A DNA stretch of 64,000 nt from contig NC_134841.1 of assembly GCF_965363235.1 (NCBI RefSeq), forward strand, positions 35,121,440 through 35,185,439, given 5' to 3'. Shown in pieces: positions 27,601-37,300 of this stretch. The notes beneath the pieces were generated by a model. The model searched no databases. It saw only the letters and a program-made list of their open reading frames with translations, and was not told the origin of the DNA. The position numbers and the translations under genes were made by a program. The DNA comes from Mytilus galloprovincialis. Taxonomy: Eukaryota > Mollusca > Bivalvia > Mytilida > Mytilidae. Each line of letters begins with the position of its first letter. Position 1 is the stretch's first letter.

Positions 27601-28582
27601 TTATATTGACTACGATTTTATTTTACATAGACCGAATACTCATGCTTAATGTTTTGTTCACAGACCGAGAAAGAAACATGACGATGATCCACCGCCACCT
27701 TATACAGAGAAAGTTGAACGTTATGATGATGCAGTGACCAAAAATCAAGTAGCACCCTTTCAAATAATAAGCTTCTACGAAAAAAATCATAACAAAATAA
27801 TAGATAGAGATATGAACAATTGGCCAATTTTTCACCATCAGAGGTATATAATATGCTAGTAATATATTAATGCATGTATATAAATAAAAACAGAAGATAT
27901 TGTACATGGGACATGTAAAAATACGCCAAAAGGGCAAAAATAACCACCATGAATTGAAAAATATGTTCTTAACTAGGCGAAAAAAGAAGAAAACTAATGC
28001 TGATTTTAGATTGTTATGCTCCTCATTTGATATTTTGCAAATAGCCGTCTTATTGAATGAATTCAATTAAACCACATCGCATTATCTTTTAGTCGATTGA
28101 AAACCGACATATTACTACATTTGATGTTCATTTTATGACACCGAATATGTCTTTTATTTAATTCTAACGTCTTTTCGTATTGGTGTTTTGTTGTTCTGTT
28201 TTTACCATTTTTTTAATTTGTAAAACACTTTGAAAATTCAAGGTTATAATAACCTTGTCGTTTATTTTGTTATGTATTGTCTGAAGCTGGGATTTTTCCT
28301 GTACAATATATATTATTATCTTGAAATAAGAGGATGTTGTTTGAGTGCCAATGAGGCAACTCTTAATCAAAGTCACGACTTTCTGTTTATACATTTGGTT
28401 GTTGTTCTTGTTTCGTTTAATTTCTGGATCGTCTTTTGTTAAAATTGTAACTAAATGTGTATTACAACATTTTGAACCTTTGCATCATTGCATTATTTTA
28501 TATTTGTAATACTTAAAATAAAACTATTTTATTGCATTTTAGATCAAACAAGGTATTCCCAATGTATCCAACAATGGACTGA
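3498..28582 (+). CDS. prom: Prominin (CD133-like) pentaspan membrane glycoprotein, 27 exons
   Basis: Exons (spliced, 931 residues): 3498-3744, 4919-4974, 5747-5878, 6459-6532, 6870-6990, 7753-7819, 7915-8043, 8464-8547, 9374-9576, 10148-10222, 10500-10563, 11176-11252, 11808-11881, 12883-13035, 14872-14995, 16780-16871, 17861-17945, 18470-18622, 20167-20253, 20760-20834, 21675-21731, 22151-22231, 23402-23470, 23850-23939, 26694-26800, 27664-27843, 28543-28582. Every junction is GT-AG and all phases agree, with no internal stop. Family hallmarks are a signal peptide, an N-terminal QPDPFP motif, TM1 followed by a Cys-rich stretch, TM2, a long loop, TM3-TM4, a GC...LHL motif early in the second loop, and IDPLN before TM5 followed by YYRRM. 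Vertebrate prominin-1 is about 865 residues. Known family role: cholesterol-binding proteins of microvilli, cilia and photoreceptor membranes. At least ten N-X-S/T sequons lie in the extracellular parts. Cell type and partners in this animal cannot be told from sequence. Confidence 0.93.
5747..6990 (+). other. prom: Prominin exons 3-5: TM1, cysteine-rich loop, TM2
   Basis: TM1 covers about residues 106-125. It is followed at 126-139 by nine cysteines in a short cytoplasmic stretch (C-G-C-C-F-C-C-C-R-C-C-G-N-C), the signature position of prominin cysteine clusters that can be acylated. TM2 is about residues 158-178 and is split between exons 4 and 5 at the codon for Ala170. Exon 5 then starts the first large extracellular loop and carries an NNT sequon. 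The donor of exon 3 lies at the start of a tandem duplication (see 5865-6445). Confidence 0.85.
5865..6445 (+). repeat. Tandem duplication copying the exon 3 splice donor
   Basis: Positions 5865-6157 and 6158-6445 are near-identical direct copies (a few indels), each starting 'ctgatatgaaagaggtaaca'. The unit therefore includes the last 14 bases of exon 3 and the GT donor, so two identical donors sit 293 bases apart. The second copy has no exon body before it. The use of the first donor keeps the frame; the second would add a long AT-rich insert. Confidence 0.9.
8960..8983 (+). repeat. Poly-A run in intron 8
   Basis: Twenty-four consecutive A residues preceded by 'cgcatgcacagc'. No adjacent element with target-site duplication was recognised, so it could be a microsatellite or the tail of a decayed retroposon. 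Confidence 0.8.
9630..9815 (+). repeat. Dispersed repeat E copy in intron 9
   Basis: Forward-strand match to the reverse complement of 396-650, from 'gattttcttatcccaggcat' to the 'gaaacgcgcgcctggcgc' core. It ends before the 'cctggta' terminal part present in other copies. Confidence 0.75.
11882..12882. other. Intron 13, no feature seen
   Basis: About 1 kb of AT-rich sequence between two well-phased exons. The short minus-strand open frame at 12107-12355 has no family match or splice support. Confidence 0.5.
13045..14030 (-). pseudogene. Degenerate Penelope-like reverse transcriptase in intron 14
   Basis: Read on the minus strand, 14030 down to about 13276 encodes blocks typical of a reverse transcriptase family common in mussels: TDEDITAMLDFLIDN, then IGIPMGTN, then FTFRYIDDVLSL (the YxDD catalytic box, at about 13745-13765), then SASYLDL and a C-terminal QLIRYSRA...KKFYGRH block at 13276-13491. 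At least one in-frame stop (after the IGIPMGTN block) and one frameshift (near 13540) break it. The 13045-13275 part looks like its 3' non-coding end. The Penelope assignment is from memory of the motif set; the GIY-YIG endonuclease part is not seen. Confidence 0.7.
14240..14770 (+). repeat. Fragments of dispersed repeat C and others
   Basis: 'tttgccaatgaaacaaccat' at about 14259 and 'tgattgccgacgagacaact' at about 14618 are diverged copies of repeat C (consensus like 'gtggtatgattgccaatgag'). Other copies are near 26850, 28325, 30755, 35395, 37440, 47215 (reverse), 53370 and 56040-56190 (reverse). A cysteine-rich coding-like remnant lies between them at 14469-14530. Confidence 0.5.
15655..15860 (-). 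repeat. Dispersed repeat D in intron 15
   Basis: Shares 'tgcctgtaccaag(t)t(c)aggaatat', 'tccattcgtttttgatgcgt' and 'gatttttccatgtgatta'-like words with 16440-16580 and 17395-17590. In reverse orientation it matches 26295-26500 and 27380-27530. It is recalled as a frequent mussel repeat. No gene is carried. Confidence 0.65.
15998..16580. repeat. 3' part of repeat B (+) and a repeat D copy (-)
   Basis: 15998-16250 matches 1527-1815 ('atatcaagcacaatct(c)tcccgttagg' onwards) but lacks the 36-base repeat E insert present there. 16440-16580 is a repeat D copy in reverse orientation. Confidence 0.7.
17395..17590 (-). repeat. Dispersed repeat D copy in intron 16
   Basis: Contains 'tgcctgtaccaagttaggaa' and 'gttatccattcgtttgatgt', matching the family described at 15655-15860. 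The rest of intron 16 (16872-17860) shows nothing else. Confidence 0.65.
19149..19628 (+). repeat. Perfect 240-bp tandem duplication in intron 18
   Basis: 19149-19388 and 19389-19628 are identical as far as I can read, base by base. It is a direct repeat of non-coding sequence containing 'ttaaagggagacaatactcg'. The identity implies a very recent duplication or an assembly artefact. The remainder of intron 18 is featureless. Confidence 0.92.
21130..21345 (+). repeat. 5' part of dispersed repeat B in intron 20
   Basis: 'aatgtggcaaagagacaaca' through 'gtgataattgacgtcatact' matches 1020-1190. It is truncated after that. Confidence 0.75.
22387..23166. mobile_element. Foldback element with 41-bp terminal inverted repeats
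   Basis: The first 41 bases (from GTTCCAGACC) and the reverse complement of the last 41 bases differ at one position. The ends then continue into further GACC/GGTC palindromes built on TACGCGTA and TATACG, making about 110 bp of inverted-repeat-rich sequence at each side around an AT-rich core of about 560 bp. No transposase is present. A 111-bp relative lacking the core is at 45880-45990. It lies in intron 22. No clear target-site duplication is seen. The minus-strand open frames across its left end are by-products. Confidence 0.8.
24580..24651 (+). repeat. CT dinucleotide microsatellite
   Basis: About 36 uninterrupted CT units inside a longer imperfect CT-rich tract. It is followed within 10 bases by a GA-rich run, so the transcript could fold back on itself here. 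Confidence 0.97.
26295..26500 (+). repeat. Dispersed repeat D copy
   Basis: 'ttcaaaacggaaagtccgtt' and 'cgcatcaaacgaatggaaaa' are the reverse complement of words in the 15655, 16440 and 17395 copies. The 60-codon frame here is repeat-derived. Confidence 0.65.
26694..28582 (+). other. prom: Prominin exons 25-27: TM5 and cytoplasmic tail
   Basis: TM5 covers about residues 826-848 and is followed by SNYYRRM, almost the vertebrate KYYRRM. The 83-residue tail has a basic stretch, DDD, then PPPPY at 868-872 (bases 27689-27703), a PPxY motif of the kind bound by WW domains. Exon 27 adds 13 residues and the TGA at 28580. If intron 26 is retained, the frame ends at a TAG about 6 codons past the donor. 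Introns 25 and 26 hold repeat C fragments (26850-26960, 28323-28380) and a repeat D copy (27380-27530). The terminal exon is the least certain part of the model. Confidence 0.78.
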
Positions 28583-29280
28583 CAAAAGAATGATTAACTG
28601 CATTAGATATGTGAAACATTGAGACTTTTTTAGTTCATGTTTTTTTTACAAAGTGTTATCTTCATCTTATGCTTCTGGTGGACTATTTAACCATCGGAAA
28701 ACTAATAGCTCGGTAGTCCATGCTTCAGCACTTACATGATTAAAACATGTCTTTCTCTAAGTCTCTGTTGATCAATTTATAAATTATTTGGAAATACTAT
28801 AATTCCTAAGGACAAAGTTGACCTAGGACAGATATTTCCATTTTGTTCACATACCTCCTCAAGTATACTGATTCTTGTACATCCTAGGCTTTCAATTTAG
28901 TTTGATTTTAATTATAAAATTTTGTTTTAAGCATGGGTCAATTTCTTCATGAAGCAATAGGAAATAGGGTACAATTGAAAAATTTATAAATCAGGCAACA
29001 GATCAATACCTGATCGAAGATCGCATCACCATATTGCTTGAATCTTATGAATCTACCAGTTTTTGATGGTAATGAAAAACGTTTGCGGCTTTGATTGCAG
29101 TCGTCACTTCTCTAGATCTTAATCAGCAGCTTTTTGTCTTGAGCACACCTCTCTTGATGAATGACCATGTAAGCGTGTAACGTATCTATTAAGAAAAGTA
29201 AACGCCTACTATTGCAGATGTTGTTACTGATCTATCTGAAATCACGCTTGTCATAGATCATAGATCCTAGTTTGATGTCA
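28583..29280 (+). other. Presumed 3' UTR and downstream region
   Basis: An ATTAAA variant lies at about 28739. AATAAA also occurs inside intron 26 at about 28516, which would suit the intron-retained form. No further coding sequence is seen. The far half may be the decayed 3' part of the reverse transcriptase remnant at 29291-29490. Confidence 0.35.
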
Positions 29281-29290
29281 TGTATCTGTA

Positions 29291-29490
29291 TCAAATTAAA
29301 GATAGTTTCTGTATCATAAGTTTAGGTTCATTTGAATATATAAGATGCAAGCAATAACCGAGATATGAGTAATTGAATGCCATGACATCATAAACATATC
29401 TGAAAGTGAATTGAAAAAATTTGGCAAGATGTTTTTTTGTTTTTGTTTTTATGAAATATGCTTCATATGAATACATGTATACGAACGTGT
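29291..29490 (-). pseudogene. Second degenerate Penelope-like reverse transcriptase fragment
   Basis: The minus-strand frame reads YSYEAYFI, FQFTFRYVYDVM and HLIYSNE, clearly the same protein segment as in the intron 14 copy (YSYEAEFI, FNFTFRYIDDVL, HLIYRSE). The catalytic YxDD has become YVYD, and the frame ends soon after. It is a dead fragment; the flanks towards 28990 may hold more decayed sequence in other frames. Confidence 0.6.
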
Positions 29491-30044
29491 CGATTTATAG
29501 GGGTGTATATTAAGTTCCCATACGAATACCGACTGTTTGTTGAAAAAAAATCCACCCAACTCAACCAAATTTTGGTGGGGAAAAAATCCATCATTTTCAT
29601 GAAACATTTGGTACAAGTGATTTCCTATTAATGTATTTTAAAACTATTCTAAAAGTCAAATGTGGATATTTTCGTTGTCAGTTCCTACATGTATGTCACA
29701 ATAAGTTCAAAATGAACATCTTTATAGTAATCTTACATATAAATCTAACACGATATACTGTATAACCCCATGTTCAAGTTTTTATGTCGTTAGATAAACT
29801 TTAATTTTAAACATACAAGGTGAAATAAGTTTGACCCTCAGATTCGTTAAAATAATAGAATTTTGTTTGATGAAAATCCTGCATAATATTTTTCTTTGAC
29901 ATAGGGCAAAAAGGTCCTTTATAATGGTTCATGACAAACCAATATAACCACAAAATTCCTCTGAATAAACTTGTCCTTTGTTATTATTTATATTACATTT
30001 TAGGTTGCTCACTATATCACATTATAAGTTACATGTTTTGCTTC
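29491..30044. other. No feature seen
   Basis: AT-rich sequence without an open frame or recognised repeat. Confidence 0.45.
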
Positions 30045-30350
30045 TGACCCCTACGAATCCATAGAGGGTTATTAAAATCCATAGCGGGTGAAGTCGTAGG
30101 CCGAGTCCCCTATGAGTTTTACTCAACCTCTATGAATTTGTAGGGGGTCAGTAGTGAATTTATCGCACGCAGGACTTTTTCTGCTGCGTTTTGTAGAAAA
30201 ATTAACAATGAAATTCAACACCAGCAATAGACGACGTCACCATTAACAGTAGACGTGACGTCATAATCCCCGTATGGAATTTACCAACCCCCTACGGATC
30301 CATAGGGGGTCACCACGTGACGGCGCTAAACCAATCACAATGAGATATTT
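30045..30350. repeat. Palindrome-bearing repeat with CCCCTAYG-type arms
   Basis: 30045-30150 is an imperfect inverted repeat: 'tgacccctacgaatccatag' at the left and its near reverse complement 'ctatgaatttgtagggggtc' at the right. A 24-base near-palindrome centred on GGATCC lies at 30287-30310 with the same words, and CACGTGACG and GACGTCA palindromes are nearby. The 77-codon frame from 30274 is derived from it. Confidence 0.65.
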
Positions 30351-30589
30351 TACCAGCGGTGCGATAAAATACTATCTAATCATAACTAGGAACTCTAAAG
30401 AGTATGTGCCGCTCACCTGTATATTCACCAATAGCCATTATTTGGCAAAACACTACATGAAGGTCAAAAACTCTCCACTCTACAAAGAGTTAACTGGCAA
30501 TTTGTAGCTCTTGTTCTGCTAATGATTTTTGCTTTTAAAGTTTCTACCTTCATTTATATGTGTAATACTTTTCAAGATTGTGACCAACT

Positions 30590-30900
30590 TTGGCTAAATT
30601 TGACTGAGTAGTTTCAGAGGAGAATATAATCGTAAAGGTTATGGGCGACGACGACGGACGATAGACGACGCATGCTAAGTGGTGAGAAATGACCATTTGA
30701 CCTTTGGGCTAGGTGAACTAAATGACATCAGGATTAGGTAAATCGTTTAAATATGAATTAGATGAAGTGTTATTGCGAATGAGACAACTCTTGATCAGCG
30801 ACCAAACGACGTAGACATTAGCAACTACAGTTCACCGCATGGCCTCCAATAATAAGCAAATTAATGTTGATCATAACTGAGTAATTGGCCTGAAGCACGA
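30590..30900 (+). repeat. Dispersed repeat tail and repeat C copy
   Basis: 30590-30730 has the 'gacgacgacggacgatagac ... ctttgggctaggtgaact' ending seen in many mussel repeats. 30750-30880 is a repeat C copy ('gcgaatgagacaactcttga'). Confidence 0.55.
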
Positions 30901-31149
30901 ACACTAAACAATTAAAAGTAAAAAGAAAAAGAAAACGATAGTGTTACTTCTTTGTGACAAATATGATCACTTAACAATTATGATTTAACGTACTTGTACA
31001 TTTGCTACACGATTTTATTCATCTTCTTTTCCATTTTCAACATCACCTAGTATAAAACAAATCTCTAAATTTTGTAAATGAAGCCAAGGTCAAATGTTAT
31101 TTGTCGATAATTTATAAACCTCACATCAAATATAATTCAATTTAAACCA

Positions 31150-31510
31150 AGGTTTGACTGGGGTACGGGCATATTTCGTCCCTAACTAAAAATGACAAGT
31201 GTAAAACAACTTGAACTCAAACGGGAAATCCAACGGTCTATCTAATCTATATAAAAAACGAGAAACACGAAACACTTATGAACCAAATTAACAAACGACA
31301 ACCACTGATTAGAACAACAGGTGCCAGACTAAGGACATGTGCAAACAAATGCAGCGGGTTTAAACGTTTTAACAAAGCTTGATACAAGTAGTGTATTCCT
31401 TTTATTTGGCCTAATTAACTTTTTTGGATTCGAGCGTCACTGATGAGTCTTTTGTAGACGAAACGCGCGACTGGCGTATATACTAAATTTAGTCCTGGTA
31501 TCTATGATGA
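31150..31510 (+). repeat. Composite of a mussel repeat and the 3' end of repeat E
   Basis: 31220-31380 has 'cgagaaacacgaaacactta ... acgacaaccactga ... tgcagcgggtttaaacgttt'. 31420-31510 then continues with 'gagcgtcactgatgagtctt' and 'gacgaaacgcgcgactggcg', the repeat E terminus. Confidence 0.6.
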
Positions 31511-31852
31511 GTTTATTTACCACTGCCGTATAGGCATAAACGTTTTCCGTCAGAAACCCTAGGTACAGAATAGAAAGACAAAACGTTTACTTTTATATTC
31601 TTTTTATTACTTTTTACCAATTGAAGACAGAGACACATGTGGCACAGTTTGACTTTTGCAGCATTTGTCTGTGAATCAAAATCCAGTGAGCTTTTTCTGG
31701 GAATTCTGAAAATATAAATTAAAGCTTTGATTAAAACTCGAAATAACTATTTTTTCACGGAATAGATGAACAGAAATAGATAAACTTGGCTTCTTTATTA
31801 ACATGTTATGTCATATTCACGGAAACGCTCATTTATAGTTTTATAATCACAC

Positions 31853-32435
31853 AAAGGAGTAGGTTCAGTAAGACCCCTTTTTGGCCCCAAAATATAGCAG
31901 TTTTACAAAATTGTTAAAATGTAAACCTTTAGTTATTTATTGGACAGTAGAATGCTTCTGCTACATAAATATGGGCTGTTTTTGACAATACAATGCACAT
32001 ATATCCGGTACTAGCACCATTAAGTCATGCTAATTACTGAAATCCTCATAATTCTAGCATTTTAGTTATATTTTAGACGGTTTTCGTGTAAAACGAAAGT
32101 GGCCGCATTCGTGTTCATCCTTAATATTGAAATGTAAGTTGTATTTGATGATAATACATAACATATATAAAGGTTGAGGATGACCACGGATGCGGCCACT
32201 TTCAATTTTACCAAAAACCATCTGAAAAGTGACATTTTTCGGCATATTAGGTAGATTTTTCATATTTGAGCTTGAATCGGATCGTTTTTAATGACTAAAT
32301 CTGTCAAAATCTTTCACATAAACTAATTAATTCAAATAAAATATACACTAAAGTGTTTAAAAAGTGGCCAAAATCTTTCGTCAGATGAACCTGAAATTTG
32401 AGGCCAAAATCGGTCCTTACCGGACCTACTCCTTT
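31853..32435 (+). mobile_element. 583-bp MITE, copy 1
   Basis: Terminal inverted repeats of about 24 bp (AAAGGAGTAGGTTCAGTAAG at the left; the right end is the reverse complement of AAAGGAGTAGGTCCGGTAAG). A second, roughly 97% identical copy is at 36573-37159. An internal hairpin has 47-bp arms at 32076-32122 and 32177-32224 around 54 bases. The right flank is TA and the left CA, consistent with a TA duplication of which one side has mutated. No transposase is present. Confidence 0.88.
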
Positions 32436-34254
32436 ATTTTAGTAACTTTGAATACTACCGACACTTGCACGTTTATTTGACACCCAAAGATGTTTGGGGG
32501 GCAGTAAAGCAACCAAGCGTTATTTCTCATTTCCCAAATATTTCATTATGTTCTAATGTTCATTACATGTATGTTTCGTTAGAATACGTAATTTTGATTG
32601 GTTGACAACAATCACTCCAATATCTTATTTTAAAAACAACTAAAGTGCGTGCAATGTCTTAGCTGCTGTTGACTACTGAACGTACAGCCTCTAAAAAGAT
32701 CTAGATAGCCGAACTAATTCATGTTATTTAGAGAATCATAAATGGCGTCGGATAAGTACGGATTAATTACATGTACGTCACCGGAAAAAACTCGTTAATT
32801 ATGCGCGCCTTTATGGCGTCATTTACCAGATAGAGGGGATCGCCTGTATCCCTGCACTATTTACGTTAATCAAGCGTCTTACTGATCGTCATTGTGCAGG
32901 ATAAACTAGAAATAATGGTTGTTCTGCAGGTACTTAATGACAATACTCTAACGACAGCAGTGTTAATTGTCAATTTTGAGAATTCAATTTGCCGAATAAT
33001 TCGTACAATATAGAATTATTGTTTTCCAACCACTCGCTCAACATTGGAATGGAAGTGACGACGCCCCTAAACGCACAAATGACGTTCACTAAAACCAGTG
33101 TTTTTGACGTAGCATATTTTTCTACATAGAATAGATAGATATCTAAGACATAGCGGCTATACATGTACTAGCTGTATAGATATTTGACGTAATCCTGATG
33201 TGACTGCACGTGTTACATGTATCCGTGACAATGTTAAAACAATGAATAGCAAAACAAACGAAAAGTTGCATATAAAATTTATAAATGTCATGGTTGTAGC
33301 AAAATAGTCAAGTGTGCATGATGAAAACATAATCTTACACAACTCTGACTCAGCTAAATGAGTATAGTAAAACGAGTAATCGGTCAAGTATACGTCAGAC
33401 CTCTGATAAATGTTTTCAAAATAAGCCTAATGCAATTCAGTACTTCTAGGTTCTGTTAACTTTAAGAGAAACAGTTTAAAATGAAGCAAGTAAAACGAAA
33501 ATGGCTTAAATACTAGTAACCAAGAAAATGCACGGTATAGTAACATGCAAATACAGAAAATGAACATTTTAAAAGTCATTAAGTAATATAAAAAATAAAA
33601 GACGATTGTTGTTTCATAATTATTCAAAACAAAGAAGTAACTTTAAATACTTTTTCTGTTTTAATTGAGTCAGTTTATGCATTGTGAACGATGAAATTAA
33701 GTAAGTTGTACCTTAAGAAATGAATAGTAATAAAGGATTGCCTGTCATTTTGGATTTAGTTAAAGATTTATTATAACAAATTAACCTTAATTATGATAAT
33801 GGGACATTTTCTGCTAAACAAGTGACTGATGTACAATTATATAACTTGTGAAGGGTGTTATTTCATTTAATTTCTTTGAAAAATGAAACTTGGTGTTTTT
33901 CTTGTAGTTGATTTTACTTCTTATCATTTCGCAGATATCATTAAATTCAATATTTGAAATTTGTTAAACAATTTAGAAAATCTGCGAAAATATGTGAATA
34001 AAGCATAAAAACCTTCGAAATTCCCAGATTAAGAGTTCGAAAATATTACAATGACCAGTTATTTTTTTCCGATGGACGTTAAAAATCTTGGATTCGAACT
34101 GGTGTTTTTTTTAGGTATCAGCTTCTGCAATACATGCACACAATAACTGGGCTCATATTTCAGTATTTTTGTTTTGATTAAGGTTTTACCGCATGAGTAG
34201 ACACTATCAGATTGGTGCCATTTTTACTACAGGGATACGAATCGATAATCATTA
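32436..34254. other. Intergenic region, no gene supported
   Basis: AT-rich sequence. The 32970-33627 minus-strand frames have hydrophobic, biased compositions and no start, splice or family support. A GC-richer patch at 32700-32880 ('aattatgcgcgcctttatgg') may be an old repeat. Confidence 0.45.
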
Positions 34255-34260
34255 TTTATT
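34255..34260 (-). terminator. Polyadenylation signal of the small secreted protein gene
   Basis: AATAAA on the minus strand about 60 bases beyond the stop codon at 34319, a normal spacing for a short 3' UTR. Confidence 0.6.
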
Positions 34261-34318
34261 TTATGTTAACTTAAAGCGAGTTATAAGAATACATTTTCTA
34301 AAAAGCTTTAGTATTGCC

Positions 34319-37300
34319 TTAACAGTTGTTCATAGTATTCTGACTTACTGATCCATCAGTTGCTATTTGTGTTTTGGCTTTTTTATCAGCTTCGTCTTGT
34401 GTCATGGTCACCTCTGGATTTGGCTTCAACACTAATTTTTCCCCTGGTGGAGCACATTCCCAGATTTCAAATAATCCTCCACATCCATGGAAAACCCACC
34501 ATTCTTTTTCGTCTAAACCAATTCCGAACTTCTCTTCTGGTGGGTCACACATATAAAATGACCGACGTTCTACCAGAGTCATGTTCCAGATTTTAGAATT
34601 TTCAAATTTTGTGTAGACGACTGTGGGCTCTTTGAACATACTATCAGCTGTTTCAATGTAATCCACACAATCTATTTCTTCTGTATTGAAAAAAAGAAAA
34701 AAAATCAGTTTTGAACCAAAGGAAAAAGTCAAACGTTACTACAACTTATGATGTTATTATTACCAACAGAAACACATAATAATAATGTTTTATCACATAT
34801 TTGTTACGAATACGTCTGGTTTTGCATATGCAATAACCTCAAAATTGCCCGGGGCAAAAAAGAGCATATTAATATTGTGCCCTGATTCTAAATGACGTGA
34901 CGTCACTGCGTCCTTAACGGCACGTTTGTGATAAAATGTTTAAGATTTTACCTTCTATCTTTCATTAAATTGTTATAATTGACCTGTTTTTCTCTTTTCT
35001 TCAGAAATTAAATATGTGATAAAAAGATTATAACATGTCTTTTCCATATTGGCCCTGGTATCATCCCTCGACCCATATCGGCCCTCGGCTAAAGCCTCGA
35101 GGCCGATATGGGAGTCTCGGGATGATACCAGGGCCAATATGGAAAAGGGCATGTTATAGTCTATACTTACAAATCTCTGTTACCAGCTAAACGCAGATGC
35201 AGTAATAACAAAGACCAATGACATGTAAAATTTTAATTTTGATATCATTTGAAAAACAATAAGTCCCCTCTTCATGTAAAAAATCCAAACATCTAAAAAT
35301 GGCATATTTTATAAATCCAATATTTTACTTGAAGCTATGATCTATTAACTAACAGATAGAATATGGGCACTGAATCATACATACATATAAAAAAAGAAGA
35401 TGTGGTATGATTGCCAATGAGAAAACTCGGACACAAGAGACCAAATGACACAGAAATTAGTGTTATACAAAAGCTAACATATTCATGATTTCGTAAGACC
35501 TTCTGTTAAAAAGATATCAAGGGTGCAAGTCCCTGTGCATTGCAACATTGCAAGCCTGAATCCTACAACCACTTTAAATTCGATGAATACACATCATCAC
35601 TGATTCTCTTCTCGCTCATTTTTGGTTGGGTTGGGTTGTAAATGTAAAGTGTGGCAATTAATAGAAGAACAAATGAAAGGCCCGACACCATTAAATATTT
35701 GAAGAACTAAATAAATAAAAAGATAAAAACATTCATCCAGAGACACATGTGTATATATGTCTTTGATCCATCCAACTTAAATTTGTTTCTCTTTCAAATT
35801 CGCTATATGCATAGTTTGAAATTATTGTATACATCTGAATTGCACACGAACAATTTGTGATGATACATGTCTTTCCAGTTTGAAAAAAAAATGAAATGAT
35901 ACAAAAGAAAAAAAAAACAAGTTATACGCCCCATTCATTTATTTTTTACAATGGGATGACAAGTAAATAAGTATTCTGCACATGCTTAATAACAGAAAGT
36001 TGAAGTATTTTTGCAGTAGCAGGTTGAATTGCATATTGTCCGCTTGAAAATACCTTTATTGGTAGTAGTTGTTTTTACTTAAAATTTTAACTTTTTTTTC
36101 TAAATTTAGACGTTTGAAGTGCAAGACAACTAAACAGGAACAAATAGATAGATAACGAGCGTTTCCATAAAAATTGAAATGTATCATCTTGCCTTAGGGT
36201 TTGATCACATGACTTGACGTAAAAACAACATGATTAATCTGTCAAATTTATTATACTTAAAATAAATTGCTATGTTGAATTTAAAACATTCATATCTAAA
36301 AATCAAATATTAAGAAATATTGTTCTTAGATGTATTCTTTTCCGCTTATTTTATATGGTGTTTGTATAGGCATGGGCTAATCCCATCAAATTCGTTAGTT
36401 TCATTGTAAGCTATAATTATTTAGAAGATAAGGATAGAAAAGGTACAGATAAAAATAGAATAGTTGAAATTTTGGCGGCTAATGAAGTTCATTTTTTGAG
36501 TTTCAGCCTACTTCGTGTAATAATAGAATGAACATCCATAGAACCATGTCAATAGAATAGAATTCAATCATTAAAGGAGCAGGTTCAGTAAGACCCCTTT
36601 TTGGCCCCAAAATATAGCAGTTTTACAAAATATTTTAAAATGTAAACCTTTAGTTATTTATTGGACAGTAGAATGCTTCTGCTACATAAATATGGGCTGT
36701 TTTTTGACAATACAATGCACATATATCCGGTACTAGCACCATTAAGTCATGCTAAATTACTGAAATCCTCATAATTCTAGCATTTTAGTTAAATTTTAGA
36801 CGGTTTTCGTGTAAAACGAAAGTGGCCGCATTCGTGTTCATCCTTAATATTGAAATGTAAGTTGTATTTTATGATAATACATAACATATATAAAGGTTGA
36901 GGATGAACACGGATGCGGCCACTTTCATTTTTTACCAAAAACCATCTGAAAAGTGACATTTTTCGGCATATTAGGTAGATTTTTCATATATGAGCTTGAA
37001 TCGGATCGTTTTTAATGACTAAATCTGTTAAAATCTTTCACATAAACTAATTAATTCAAATAAAATAGACACTTAAGTGTTTAAAAAGTGGTCAAAATCT
37101 TTCGTCAGATGAACCTGAAGTTTGAGGCCAAAATCGGTCCTTACCGGACCTACTCCTTTACAGCAAACTTCTACTTTGTCGAATTGTCTTTCTAGGCTAT
37201 ATGTTAGTGTAATGCATACATGTTAAGTTAGTTTTCAAGATAAAAAACTTGATTTAGAATGTAAAAGAATGTTTTTTTTATAGATTTGTCAGTGCAAATT

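Noticed and set aside
30274-30507. 77-codon + strand frame
   Set aside because: It starts within a palindromic dispersed repeat and has no family resemblance.
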